Assembly: GCA_000697055.1 (NCBI GenBank)
Contig: JNDT01002414.1
Coordinates: 1-49,120, forward strand
Direction of reading: 5' to 3'
DNA length: 49,120 bases
Origin: Saksenaea vasiformis B4078
Lineage: Eukaryota; Mucoromycota; Mucoromycetes; Mucorales; Saksenaeaceae
In this document: positions 30,683-41,329 of the stretch, one piece after another
Position numbering within the stretch: the stretch's first letter is position 1
Layout of the letters: every line of letters starts with the position of its first letter
Notes under the pieces: model-generated
The model's input: the letters and a program-made list of their open reading frames with translations, nothing else
What the model was told of the DNA's origin: nothing
Database searches by the model: none
Made by a program: the position numbers and the translations under genes

Positions 30683-32398
30683 ATGGCTGAAGCAGTGTAA
30701 GTGGGGGAAAAGTGAAGAAACCAAAGTAGCCTATGCTTTCATCTTACCTCTTTTTTTTTTTTGGATGAGTAGTGCTGATATTGGTCTTATTGGTTTGGCT
30801 GTGATGGTACATGGAAACGCTTCACTTGTTTTGCCATTGCTCATTCTTTTTTTTTTCTTCTGTAGGGCCAAAACCTTATCCTTAATATGAACGACCACGG
30901 CTTTGTTGTTTGCGCTTACAATCGCACAACGTCCAAAGTAGACCGTTTTTTAGAGAACGAAGCAAAAGGGAAAAAAAAAAGACAAAACGTTCAAAAGTGG
31001 ACCCTAAGTTGGATTTGTAGGTACAAACATCGTCGGTGCTCATTCTGTCCAAGAACTTTGTGCCAAACTAAAAAAACCACGACGAGTAATGTTACTGGTT
31101 AAAGCCGGTTCAGCCGTGGATGATTTTATTGAACAACTTCTTCCTTATATGGAACCTGGGGATATCATTATCGATGGTGGCAATTCCCATTTCCCAGACT
31201 CTATTCGTCGTACAGTAGAATTGGAAAAGAAAAAAATTTTGTTTGTAGGCTCAGGTGTTTCAGGCGGCGAAGAAGGTGCTCGCTTTGGCCCATCGTTGAT
31301 GCCTGGTGGGAACCATCAAGCGTGGGAGCATATCAAACCTATCTTCCAATCTATTGCTGCCAAAGCACCAGATGGCGCTCCTTGTTGTGATTGGGTCGGT
31401 GAAACAGGCGCAGGTCATTATGTCAAAATGGTTCACAATGGCATTGGTAAAAAAAAAAAACATCAATCAAAAAAAAAAGTAATGTATCAACTGATGAGAA
31501 AAACTTAACTTATCTAGAGTATGGCGATATGCAGCTTATTTCCGAAGTGTATCACATCATGAAAGAAGGATTAGGTCTTACTCCCGATGAGATGGCTTCC
31601 GTATTTGAAGAATGGAATAAGGGTGATCTAGATTCCTATCTGATTGAGATCACGCGGGATATTCTCAAGTTCAAAGATACGGACGGCACACCTTTGGTCG
31701 AGAAAATTCGTGACGCTGCTGGACAAAAGGGAACGGGTAAATGGACTGGCATCGAATCATTGGATCGCGGAATCCCTGTCACATTGATTGGGGAAGCTGT
31801 CTATGCCCGTTGTCTTTCAGCACTCAAGGAAGAACGCGTACGTGCTGCCAAAATCCTTGCTGCTCCCAAAACAAAACACACCGTGAGCAGCAAAGACCAA
31901 TTTTTGGATCAACTCGGCCAAGCATTGTATGCCTCCAAAATCGTATCCTATGCCCAAGGTTTTATGTTGATGCGTCAAGCTGCGGCCGACTTTGAATGGC
32001 ACCTGAACTATGCGGGTATCGCACTCATGTGGCGTGGTGGTTGTATTATCCGCTCCGTCTTTTTGAGTAAAATCAAAGACGCCTATAACAGGAACCCTCT
32101 CCTCGAAAATCTCTTGTTTGATCCATTCTTCCAAAAAGCTACCGAAAAGGCCCAAGATGCTTGGCGAAATGTCGTTTCTCAAGCTGTTCTTATGGGAATC
32201 CCGACCCCAGCCCTTTCTACGGCTCTGAACTTTTATGACGGTTTACGCCACAGCGTACTACCTGCTAATTTGCTGCAAGCTCAACGGGATTATTTTGGCG
32301 CTCACACTTATGAATTACTGGATCAACCAGGAAAATTCGTCCATACAAATTGGACCGGGCGTGGTGGTAATGTTTCCGCCTCAACGTATCTTGCTTGA
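30683..32398 (+). CDS. GND1: 6-phosphogluconate dehydrogenase, decarboxylating
   Basis: Five exons: 30683-30696, 30773-30806, 30866-30968, 31021-31446 and 31518-32398, giving 485 residues, close to the yeast enzyme. It converts 6-phosphogluconate to ribulose 5-phosphate with NADPH production in the cytosolic pentose phosphate pathway. Visible marks are the Rossmann start [48 protein letters not shown], the substrate loop [22 protein letters not shown], catalytic Lys in [12 protein letters not shown], and the C-terminal [12 protein letters not shown]. Introns 1, 2 and 4 are GT-AG. Intron 3 (30969-31020) is needed to restore [12 protein letters not shown] but begins GG rather than GT. This is either a true non-canonical donor, a base error, or a defective allele. 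Confidence 0.93.
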
Positions 32399-32501
32399 GC
32401 TTTCCTTTTTTACAACAAAAAAAAATAAAAAAGATATATTTTTTTCCCTAGCGTCACGTGCGATATTCTCCTCTCCTCTCTCTTTTTTTCTTCTTGCAGT
32501 T

Positions 32502-34160
32502 ATGCGACAGTGGTGGGTCGCCTTCATTCTGCTTGGCATTAGTATCCATGCACAAGCTGACTTTGTAGATCTCACTCCAAACAACTTTAAACCTTCTATC
32601 AAGGAGGGGGCTTGGTAAAAAAAAAAAAGGGCTTTAATGCAGAGACAACCGGATGACTCATGCTTAACAAAGGTTCATCGAATTTTTTTCACCTTACTGC
32701 GGTGCTTGCATAGCATTCGGTACGTCCATACTATGCACTAGATAAGAAAAAAAAGCTGATATCTAGAATAGCACCCACTTGGGAGAAGCTGACGGAGGAA
32801 TACAAGGGTTTACAAGCAGACAATGTGCATTTCGGTCGCATTGACTGTGCGGCCTTTGGTGATATTTGCTCAGAATACCAAGTATACGGTACACCCACTA
32901 TACAGTTCTTTGAACAGGGTGAAAAAGCAGACACTTTCAAAGGCACCCGTGATTGGGATGCTTTGACAGCCTTTGTAACAGACCATGTCCCGGCATCTAC
33001 GACGACGACAACGGAACTAAAACCTAACGCAGAAGGAATTTCTGTCAACGTGAATCAAACCTTGATGGAAACCATCAAAGCAAATCCCGAGCGACCATGG
33101 TTCATCAAGTTTTATTCGCCAACGTGTCCACATTGTATAGAATTTGCTCCCACGTGGAACATGGTCGCAAAAGAATTGAAACACCATATCGATGTCGGTG
33201 AAGTCAGCTGCTTTGAAAATAGAGGTATATACAACGGCAAATCTACAACTTAATCATCTCATGTAACCTTTGTGTACAGCACTATGCACTGAATTTGACA
33301 TTCGTGGCGTTCCCACAGTCCTACTGTAAGTAGCGAAAAGAAAAAATAGAAGAGAGACTTATGACTCGTCTCCAGTCTGGCCCATGGTGATAAGATGCAG
33401 TACAGCGGTGATCGTTCTCTCGTTAGCCTAATTGGCTTTGCTAAAAAACATGCTGGGTAAGCATTTTTTTTTAATTTGATCATATCAACTAAAGTTCCGA
33501 AAAAAAAAGAACCACTGTCAAACAGATTACGGGAACGGATATAGCCCAACGTCTAGAAGAAGATGAAGTAACGTTGATCTATCTGTACAGCGATGAAAAA
33601 GATGCCTCTGTAGTAAGTTCGATTTGGCGCCCGTTATCAATACATGCTTACATTTTTGGAAAAAGGAACTGTTGCAAGATATTGCCAAGACGTTGAACAA
33701 CGGAATTAAGTTTTATACAAGCAACGATCAACAAGCCATCCGTCAACTGAACCTTTCTCCATCCGATTTGCCGGCTGCCTTGATTGCGAAAGATGGTCGC
33801 TACACGATGTATCCTTCGCATGACTTTACAAACACGGCCAAGGTTCGCGAATCGCTCTTCAAATGGATTCAAGTGGAAAAATTCCCGCTTGTCAGTCAAA
33901 TTAGCGCCATCAATGCACAGGAAATCCTGAGAGGCGATCGTGTTGTTATTCTCGCTATCATCAACCAGGATGACAAAGCATCCACTGAAAAGTTCCGCAA
34001 AATGGCCGAGAACTGGACATCGCGCGATCGTAAACAACGCAGTAAAAAGGATCGACTTCTCTTTGCGCAGCTCGATGGTACTGCTTTTGGCGACCATGCT
34101 CGACAGACCTATGACGTTACTAAAGCAGATATGCCTGCCGTCCTCATTCTCGACCCTGCG

Positions 34161-34196
<36 letters not shown>

Positions 34197-34556
34197 CGAT
34201 CATTCTAGAGGTTTAGGTACTAACAGCTTCCGGTTCAATTTGGATAGCACGATCAGTATTTTATTCATGACGCACAGCAAAAGAAATTATCCATGGAGAA
34301 GCCACAAGTTCTAGCACGAATGGTAGACAACATCTTGGCAGAAAAAATCACCGGTGTATCCACCTTGGCAGTACATGAAAAGGCTGGAGTCAAGCTACGA
34401 GAAGGATTCAACCTGGCCCTGTCACACTGGCTCCTCAGTTGCACCATGTTCTCCGTTCTCAGTGTTTTGGTCTACAAGTTCATGGGTCGCAAGAAGAAGC
34501 GATCTCATATCTTACCTCTAAAACATCAATCCTCCGCAATAGAACACAAAGATTAA
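32502..34556 (+). CDS. Transmembrane protein disulfide isomerase (TMX3/Eps1-like)
   Basis: Eight exons: 32502-32614, 32673-32719, 32772-33224, 33280-33325, 33376-33456, 33510-33612, 33666-34160 and 34248-34556, giving 548 residues. A signal peptide (residues 1-19, MRQWWVAFILLGISIHAQA) precedes two thioredoxin domains with active sites CGAC (C47-C50, FFSPYCGACIAF) and CPHC (172-175, FYSPTCPHCIEF). Thioredoxin-like folds without a CxxC follow. Near the C-terminus is one membrane helix (WLLSCTMFSVLSVLVYKF) with a basic cytosolic tail. It should form or isomerise disulfides in the ER lumen from a membrane-anchored position. CGAC is an unusual variant of CGHC and may alter redox potential. The last intron starts with a long GA repeat. 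A splice-acceptor-like TTGCAG just before the ATG hints at a 5' leader intron. Confidence 0.9.
34165..34194 (+). repeat. (GA)15 microsatellite at the 5' end of a PDI intron
   Basis: Perfect GA repeat beginning five bases after the exon edge, directly following the GTAA donor of the last PDI intron. Its length variation could affect splicing. Confidence 0.92.
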
Positions 34557-34889
34557 ATTTCTTGTATATAAACTGATTCCTTCGCTCTCTCTCCCCCTGA
34601 CCATTTCCCCCGAAAAAAAAACAATAAAAAAATGCGTGCATCGCGAACAGAACCTCGTGTTTCTGTCTGAATCTGTACATCTTCACGTTCTTGCTTTCCC
34701 ATTCATGGCTGAAATAACCGCGTTGCTATATCGTACACACACACCTAAAGAAATGAAGGTAAAGCCATCGCACAAAAGAAAGTAACTTGTATGGAAGGGC
34801 CGATCGTAAGAATAATAATAAAAAGAATGCTTTTTATTTACTTTACTTATTTATTTATTTTTGGCAATATTTAGTATGTCGGTCGTTGG
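34557..34889. other. Convergent 3' spacer
   Basis: Between the PDI stop and the stop of the Gln/His-rich gene. It has A-rich runs at 34613-34630 and ATTT repeats near 34845. No gene. Confidence 0.65.
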
Positions 34890-36314
34890 TCACCTTTCGG
34901 CATGTTCCACTCTGTTTTCTTTTTGTTTGGGCAGAGGAAGCGGTGAGGATGACCGATGGCGACGTGGACGACGATCTGCTGGAAGGACGTGGTCCGATGG
35001 AGAAGAGGTCGAAAAAGGACGATGAAGCACTGGGCTTTGTGCTGTTCCTGCCGGTGAGGATGGCGAAGCGGCAGAGGTGGGCAAAGGAAGTGTCCGCATC
35101 TTTGTTGCCGAGGCTGACGCCGGATGTTGCTGTATCCGGCCAACGCTTGTATCAATAGGCGGTAGGACCGGTTTGTTACCATGCGATGAACGAGGTGATG
35201 GGGAGGGTCGACCATTTTGTTCTTCTTCTATCAGTGAGCTTGTACTCACTCGTAAAGGTTTCGGTTTTTCGCGTGAAGAGGATGACGCGTTGTTACCATT
35301 CTGGTGGTGGTGGTGGTTGTGATGATGATGATGATGATGATGTTGTTGTTGTTGTTGTTGCTGTTGTTGATGATGGTTATTTCCTCTCTGGATCTTCGCT
35401 TTGAGTGCTTCCATCACTCTATCATGCGATAGTTCGGACGGTTTCGAAAAAGAGGAACGGATCCGTTTCGATTTGGGTCCATTGTTGTTGTCGTCGTGTT
35501 GATCCATAACCCCAGGTGTTGCCTGCACTGGTGAGATGGGCGATAGTTGCTGGTTCCTTGATGACGGCAGTTGCAACAGCTGCGAAGAAGAGGAGGCGGA
35601 GGACAGTTGTTGTTGTTGTTGTTGGTAATAGTAGTAGGGTCTTGGTGAGGCCGCGTAGTCACCTGTTCCTGTCGACGTGGTTGTTGGGCAGAGTGGGTGG
35701 GCAGAGTGAGGATAATGACATGGAGAGGGAGGCGGACGAGCACTCGAAATAGACTTTGAGGGTATATGATTGTTTTCAGAAGAACCAGTGATCCTTGCAA
35801 TCACTTGTTGCTGCAATGGCGCCAGGCCATGATATCCAATGGAAGTGCTATTACTACTACTGCTGCTGCTGCTGTTTGTGGTTATGGTGGTGGTATTCGA
35901 GGTAGCCGCGCCAGGCGGGATAGCCGCTGTAGTTGTCGACGGAGGAGGAGGAGCAAGAGGAGGAGGATGTCCTCGGTACATTGTCTTGGTCTGTTCACGC
36001 AGAAGCTCCAGATCGAGCTGCCGCTGATGGATACGGGCTTGTTCAATCAGTAATGCATCATTGGCCGCACGTTTCTACATGACCGTGTTACCACCTGGGA
36101 TGACCTCCATCCTCTTGTTTACCTTGTCCTCTGCTGCTTTAGCGGCCAACACCTGTTTCAAAAGTTCGGGATCATTATGGTACCTGTCGAGGATCTCTCT
36201 GACACTAATATCTGTAGGCGATTCCGACCCTGTGCGATCGCTTGTGCGTGGCGAAGACGGAATCGGCCATTGAAATGCAGACGGTTGCCGCCGCGAAGCA
36301 CAAGGCGATGACAT
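34890..36314 (-). CDS. Low-complexity Gln/His/Ser-rich protein with conserved N-terminal coiled coil; possible nuclear regulator
   Basis: Two exons on the minus strand: 36314-36123 and 36074-34890, giving 458 residues; the intron is 48 nt, GT-AG. Residues about 37-100 form a charged helical block (DISVREILDRYHNDPELLKQ, then AAKAAEDKKRAANDALLIEQ and RQLDLELLREQ). It looks conserved and coiled-coil, and the splice junction joins it without a break. The rest is disordered: a Pro-rich segment, Ser/Thr/Asn runs, Tyr/Gln runs, a Gln run then a His run (about residues 265-285), and a basic tail. Such composition is common in fungal transcription co-regulators, but no DNA-binding domain is visible, so function is unassigned. 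A CCAAT box lies about 117 bp upstream. Confidence 0.75.
35301..35374 (-). repeat. CAA/CAC/CAT trinucleotide tract encoding Gln and His runs
   Basis: Adjacent trinucleotide runs (CAACAG, then CATCAT, then CACCAC on the coding strand) producing consecutive poly-Gln and poly-His within the low-complexity protein. Confidence 0.88.
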
Positions 36315-36959
36315 GTTGCTAATGAAACCGAGCCCGCGGGTCGTTGTTATTATTATTATTATTATTTTTTCACTTTTTCACTCCTCCCCTTTGGGTGTTG
36401 CTCCGCTCGAAGATCCACACCTGGACCTGGCCAATCAAAATCATTTTCCATGCGTCATCATTTTTTTTACCACCACGGATATGTAACAATGCCCATTGTA
36501 CAAACCTATATCTTTCACGCTTCGCGATTTGTCACCATACTGTAAATGATACTATCTTTGACACGAACGTTTATAAATAGGCAGCGTAAAAAAAAGTGTT
36601 TCGGATCTGTCCTTTTTTTTTTAAAAAAAAAACACAGATGCTTGTGATAATAAACGTGTCGTGTAGAATGTAGGAGAAGTAGCCATCTGTTCAACGCTTT
36701 GCCCCTGAAGAAATCTATTCTATTTCATAATCCAGGGGCTAACATTGCTATGTAGCACAACGTGTAAGTAGCTCTACCCTAATATGTTCCTACGATAACC
36801 TTATACAAGTCTCTGGACCGAGTTGGCCATTATTTTAACCGTAACACAACAACTCCAATGGGATTTTATTTCTACGATAATGGAGCATTCGTCAAACAAA
36901 TGAATGCGCGTATTCTCACGGGATAGGATCCCTTTCAATTAAGACACTTTGCTGGAAAG
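36315..36959. other. Promoter region of the Gln/His-rich gene and spacer
   Basis: Contains an (ATT)n run at 36347-36367, a CCAAT box at 36431-36435 and A-runs near 36615. No gene recognised. Confidence 0.55.
36431..36435. promoter_or_regulatory. CCAAT box upstream of the Gln/His-rich gene
   Basis: CCAAT in the context GGCCAATCAAAA, about 117 bp upstream of the ATG at 36314, at a typical HAP-complex distance. Confidence 0.4.
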
Positions 36960-38499
36960 TTAGCATAGATAATAGGAAAGAGGTGTCTCTTGAACAGATC
37001 GACATAGAATGAATATAACGTATACTCCTTTTGAATCAAATTGCTCTTGGGGCCCAAGTTCTTCTGGTGCGCGTTCTCGGAGTTCCTTGTCCAACATATC
37101 AATCAACGTTCGGACTTGTTTACGTTTCCATCTTCTCGGACGGCCCTTGGGGCAGCCCAGTGTGCCTATCTTGTCCAAACCTCCAATTTATGCTCATGTA
37201 CGCGATCCACGGCCCTTCCTTCTCCACTCTAAGATCCTCTGGATCTTGTCTTTTTGTCTCATCTTCAGCAGATTAAGAAGATGTAGTGATACACTTAAGA
37301 GATTGAGACAAGCGTTCCTGAGATCAAATGAAGGTAGTTGCAGCCGACTTTCCCTGTAGTATCTAAAACAGAGATTGGGCAGATGTAGACAATTTCTGGA
37401 AAGGCATCCATATAACTTTACTTGGTCCTTCATCATTGTTATAAGCCATTGCCAGCCTTAACTCTTTTAAACGACGCGGATATTCCGTCGCCCTCGCATG
37501 CTATGTATGTCTGTGAACTCAGAGACCCCAAGATGTGAGATACTTTAAATGTATCAGGATAACATTGATATCGATACTGACACGTTTGCCAGTAAGGTCG
37601 AGGTGAGGCAAAGGTCGATAGACGGATACTGTTTCTAACACTTCTGTGAGCGCGTTGTCGTTGTCACTGTTATCCAGGGAAACCGCGCAGAACCTCCGTC
37701 GGAAACCGTGTCCTAAGCGGGCATAACCTTGATCGCACCAACGCACCTGCAAATTTACCGCCATATCCGTCAACCTCCATAGCTTTCACAAATAGCCATA
37801 ACCTTGCAAACCGTGACAACTCTGCACGTGCATCATCTGGCCAGCGTTTAGTAGGAAACTTGAGGATCTCAATGTTCAGATACTTTCGAACAAGATTCAG
37901 CAAGCTTAGTTCCCCACTGCCACAGATATGCAACTCCTGAAGAGAGTTGCACAGCTCTAGATTTTTTGGAGTACACCGTCGCGTACCCGCAACTACGACG
38001 ATGAGACCGCTGCATGAGCTAATTCCAGGCAAGCTATAAGCAGAGCGAGATCACCCATAAAGCGGATGCTCGATTCCTCGAGACTTAGTGCGTTGTTGAC
38101 CAAATCAACCAGGTCAGGGATACGAATATGTAAAGAAAGTCTGATGAGAAGCGTGCCAATAAAGATACATCCATGGGTCACCGCAGAAGGAACATCGATA
38201 ACCCATTCAACGAGGACTTCCAAAACACCATGTAACCAATTGATAAGAGAAGTGCAAAGACTTGGGAGGGCCCTGATATTTTCGTAAAAGATCGACATAT
38301 CACCACCTCGTACATATAAATTGCGGAAGACGACCAAGCGATCCAGGTTTCTCTGCGACTGTCTCTTCGTCTTTAAATGCCCAAGATGATACAAGGTTGC
38401 GGTAAACGTGTTTTCCCTCAAGCGGCAACCACGTAACCAAAAGGATAGAGTGCTTTGTGGCAATAAGATGCTAGCGTTTATTACAATATCAACGGACAT
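36960..38499 (-). pseudogene. Decayed F-box/LRR paralogue
   Basis: A chain of minus-strand fragments in different frames follows the order of the intact paralogue at 39272-40972. From 38499 there is an F-box-like start (ILLPQSTLSF, then TATLYHLGHLKTKRQ). YENIRALPSLC and LSLHIRIPDLVDLVNNALSL follow, then repeats near 37.9-37.6 kb. SRNCLHLPNLCFRYYRE with FDLRNACLNLL lies near 37.35 kb. The C-terminal block ends with VRTLIDMLDKELRERA and LCRSVQE near 37.0 kb. At least three frame changes plus short deletions (for instance next to LVVFRN) disrupt it. It lies in the same orientation directly downstream of the intact copy, consistent with tandem duplication. Confidence 0.85.
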
Positions 38500-39271
38500 C
38501 TATTTTTGGGTCCACTGGAGAGACCAAGTTCACATATGTTAATTAATACTCTGAGATAAAGTTGATGCACTAACGACCGCATATTCCATTCCTCTTTAGT
38601 GCGAACTTGGTTCTTCAGAGATGCAAAATTTACATAGAGCAGCATAAAAGATGATTCAACAGACAGTGTACTTGAGAAGGCGTTACACAAATGACACACG
38701 GTGTTTCTGCGAGGAATCCTCTTTAAGACGTTTGCAGAGATCGTGTGCTGGTCCTTTTTGACGCGATAACCCTGCTCATTCTAGTCCTCGATAATTTCGA
38801 ACCCCTCAGATATCTACAATATTTTCTGTAGTGATCCAAGGATCCTTACAAAACTTTTCAACCGTTCACTGATCTTAAGGAGCGACACCTGAAGGGAGTT
38901 TAAAAAACCAGGATGTGCTTTAAAGTAATGGCACTGTTAGAAGACTATTTCTTGGAATACGATATACATATGCTCCTCTAAAAAGCCTTCATGTCCAGCA
39001 AGTACATAGCATATTGATCATAGCAGAAGATCATATCTTAGCATGAAATTGACCTTTCTGCAGACACACAATTCATTACAGCAGCGTCATCCACAATCGC
39101 AGACTGCCAGGCTGGTTTAGACTAGCGCAAACTTTATTTCAAATCCTGTAAATTGTAACTTTCTTTTAAACAGTAATGACTCTAATGGAAGTAAAAAAAA
39201 AGGTTATCCGTTCAAAAAAAATGTTAAAAACTTTATGGTGATCCCATTGCTGCAGATTGTACATTGAAAGC
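38500..39271. other. Spacer between F-box paralogues
   Basis: No sustained frame. The last 100 bp are AT-rich with an A-run near 39195, probably the 3' flank of the intact F-box gene. Confidence 0.55.
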
Positions 39272-40972
39272 CTAATAGACAAACCTATGTCCAGTACATA
39301 CCTCTTTGACGGATCGACATGTCACCATCACCACATGCATCCCTTGAAGTTCGTCTTCGTCATCGAGATGAAATGGTACTACTGTTCGTTTATGTATCTC
39401 CTTGTCTAACATGTCGGCCAGCACCTTGACTTCGTGATCCTTCAACCTTTTGAGTCCGCCGTACGCTGAGCAGACGTACCATCTTGTCCATCCCTCCGAT
39501 ATGTCATCCTCTTTCGACCCATGATACCTCCTCCTTCGTTTTAGTACTTTCTCAGACTTGTCCGTTTGGGTCACCTTCAGGATGCTACCATTCCATAATG
39601 GTACTTCTAAGAGGTCCAGGCATGCGTTTTTGAGATCAAATGAGTGGACTTGGACGTGGTCTCCGTCATAATATTCACAATAGAGCTTGGATAGATACGG
39701 ACAATTTCTTGAGATACACCCATGGACCTCATCAACCGCGTCGCTGTTGCAAGAATGGCCAATGCGTAGCTCTTTTAATCCATGCGGGTGCTCCATTACC
39801 GTCTCGCTGCAATTGATGCTCGTAAAGCCGGTTAGATCCAAGGTCTTGAGATTTTTCAAATGCTTCAGAACGTCTTCGAATGCAATACTGATGTAATCTG
39901 CTATCAAATCGAGACACGTCAAGGACGGACAGACGGACAACGCTTCTAATGCTGCTGTAAGAAACTCGCCGTCGCTGACATCGAGAACAATCTCACGAAG
40001 GGTTCGTTGAAAATGGTGTATCAAGGGAGCATGACGTTCGTCAAACCACGAAAACCGCATTACTTCATACTGCGCACCAATATCTCGAGCTATGGCCAGA
40101 GCATCGGGATAGGCAAAAGCAGCACCCCTTCCATAAATATCCAGATCTTTCAGAAACGGCCATGATCTGGCGAATAGTGATAGATGGGGCAATGCTGCCT
40201 CGTAATCAAGGCAAAGGGACGTAGAGAGCCTGGCGTATTCGACGTTCGGATACTTTTGAACACAGTATGGAAAATACCGCTCGTCAATGGCGCATCCCAT
40301 GTCTAGTCTGCGTAAGGAACTGTATGGCTTGATCGTTTGTGGGATAGGTCCGCTGAGGTTCTGTCTGCCGAGGTTGAGCCCTTCGATAGCGGGAATAGCC
40401 GTATGGATTAATTCGAGATCGGATATCTGTACATCACGACCAATAAACCCAATGTTTAGCTGCTTGAGTCTAGGCAATTGGATGACCATGTTGACCCAGT
40501 CAGGGCTATCGATGTGCAAAGAAAGATGCGTAAGGCATCCCGCAAAAGTGGGTAGATCCATTGGTTTCTGCAGGCAAATTGTCGGCAATCCGTCGAGTGT
40601 TTTATATCCCGCTGCTATCACCGACTTCAAGGGCATATCCCAAAACCCTTTGTAGTGCAGGGTAACAAGGTGAGGACACAATCTCGGAAGTGCTCTGAGG
40701 TTCTCATAAGCGATATGCATGTAGTCTCGTATATTCAAATGACGGACAAAGTGACCAAGAGGATTGGCATTCTCTGCATCACGCGTCAACGTTTCGAAAA
40801 AGGCTCGCGCCTGCCGCTTAGTCTTTAGATGCACGGTATGATACAAGGATGCTGTTAAAGATTCTCTCCACCTTTGACAGACGCGTAGGCAAACACATAT
40901 GCAATCCTGCGACAACAGGGTGACAATATCTGTCACAATTTCGATAGGTATTTCTCCTTGTGCAGTCTTCAT
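39272..40972 (-). CDS. F-box/leucine-rich-repeat protein, 566 residues
   Basis: Intronless, starting MKTAQGEIPIEIVTDIVTLL, with the F-box at about 6-45 (CLRVCQRWRESLTASLYH). Leucine-rich repeats span about 100-440: LPRLKQLNIGFIG, GPIPQTIKPYSSLRRLDMG, LKNLKTLDLTGF, HGLKELRIGHSC. The tail carries the family block SEGWTRWY, then EVKVLADMLDKEIHKR and VTCRSVKEV. By family it is the substrate receptor of an SCF ubiquitin ligase; the target is unknown. Compared with the plus-strand paralogue at 20870, the F-box and several repeat positions are closely similar, while other repeats differ. It is flanked on both sides by decayed relatives in the same orientation. Confidence 0.9.
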   Translation of the reverse strand: MKTAQGEIPIEIVTDIVTLLSQDCICVCLRVCQRWRESLTASLYHTVHLKTKRQARAFFETLTRDAENANPLGHFVRHLNIRDYMHIAYENLRALPRLCPHLVTLHYKGFWDMPLKSVIAAGYKTLDGLPTICLQKPMDLPTFAGCLTHLSLHIDSPDWVNMVIQLPRLKQLNIGFIGRDVQISDLELIHTAIPAIEGLNLGRQNLSGPIPQTIKPYSSLRRLDMGCAIDERYFPYCVQKYPNVEYARLSTSLCLDYEAALPHLSLFARSWPFLKDLDIYGRGAAFAYPDALAIARDIGAQYEVMRFSWFDERHAPLIHHFQRTLREIVLDVSDGEFLTAALEALSVCPSLTCLDLIADYISIAFEDVLKHLKNLKTLDLTGFTSINCSETVMEHPHGLKELRIGHSCNSDAVDEVHGCISRNCPYLSKLYCEYYDGDHVQVHSFDLKNACLDLLEVPLWNGSILKVTQTDKSEKVLKRRRRYHGSKEDDISEGWTRWYVCSAYGGLKRLKDHEVKVLADMLDKEIHKRTVVPFHLDDEDELQGMHVVMVTCRSVKEVCTGHRFVY

Positions 40973-41329
40973 GTATGCTACAGAAGCAATGAGTCGGAAA
41001 AGAGCCAGACTTTACTGCGCCCAATATCTTTATAATTAGACAGATGTTACACACATCGCACAGAGGTGGGACAAAGACATGTATCTTGCTTGTCGTGAGC
41101 CTTGATAGCATTTACAGTTCTGGCATAGTATAAACCTATGGCTTGGCTGACGGAAACGTTCCTCCTGCGCATGATATGGCTGTATCCATGACGATCTGGG
41201 TAAGAGCAGAAATTGGATACTTCCTTCCGGGAATACATAAACGCTGGATAACGTGCATCAGATAACTTATTTTCTTACAAGGATCTGATATACTAGCTCA
41301 AGCGTCTGATTGCATCGCAACCTACACCC
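40973..41329. other. Promoter side of the F-box gene
   Basis: About 360 bp with a TATAATTA-type word near 41031 and short frames only. No gene recognised. Confidence 0.5.

Noticed and set aside
35077..36053. Several plus-strand frames opposite the Gln/His-rich gene
   Set aside because: Their Val/Gly/Arg-rich low-complexity runs are the complement of Gln, His, Pro and Ser codon repeats on the real strand.
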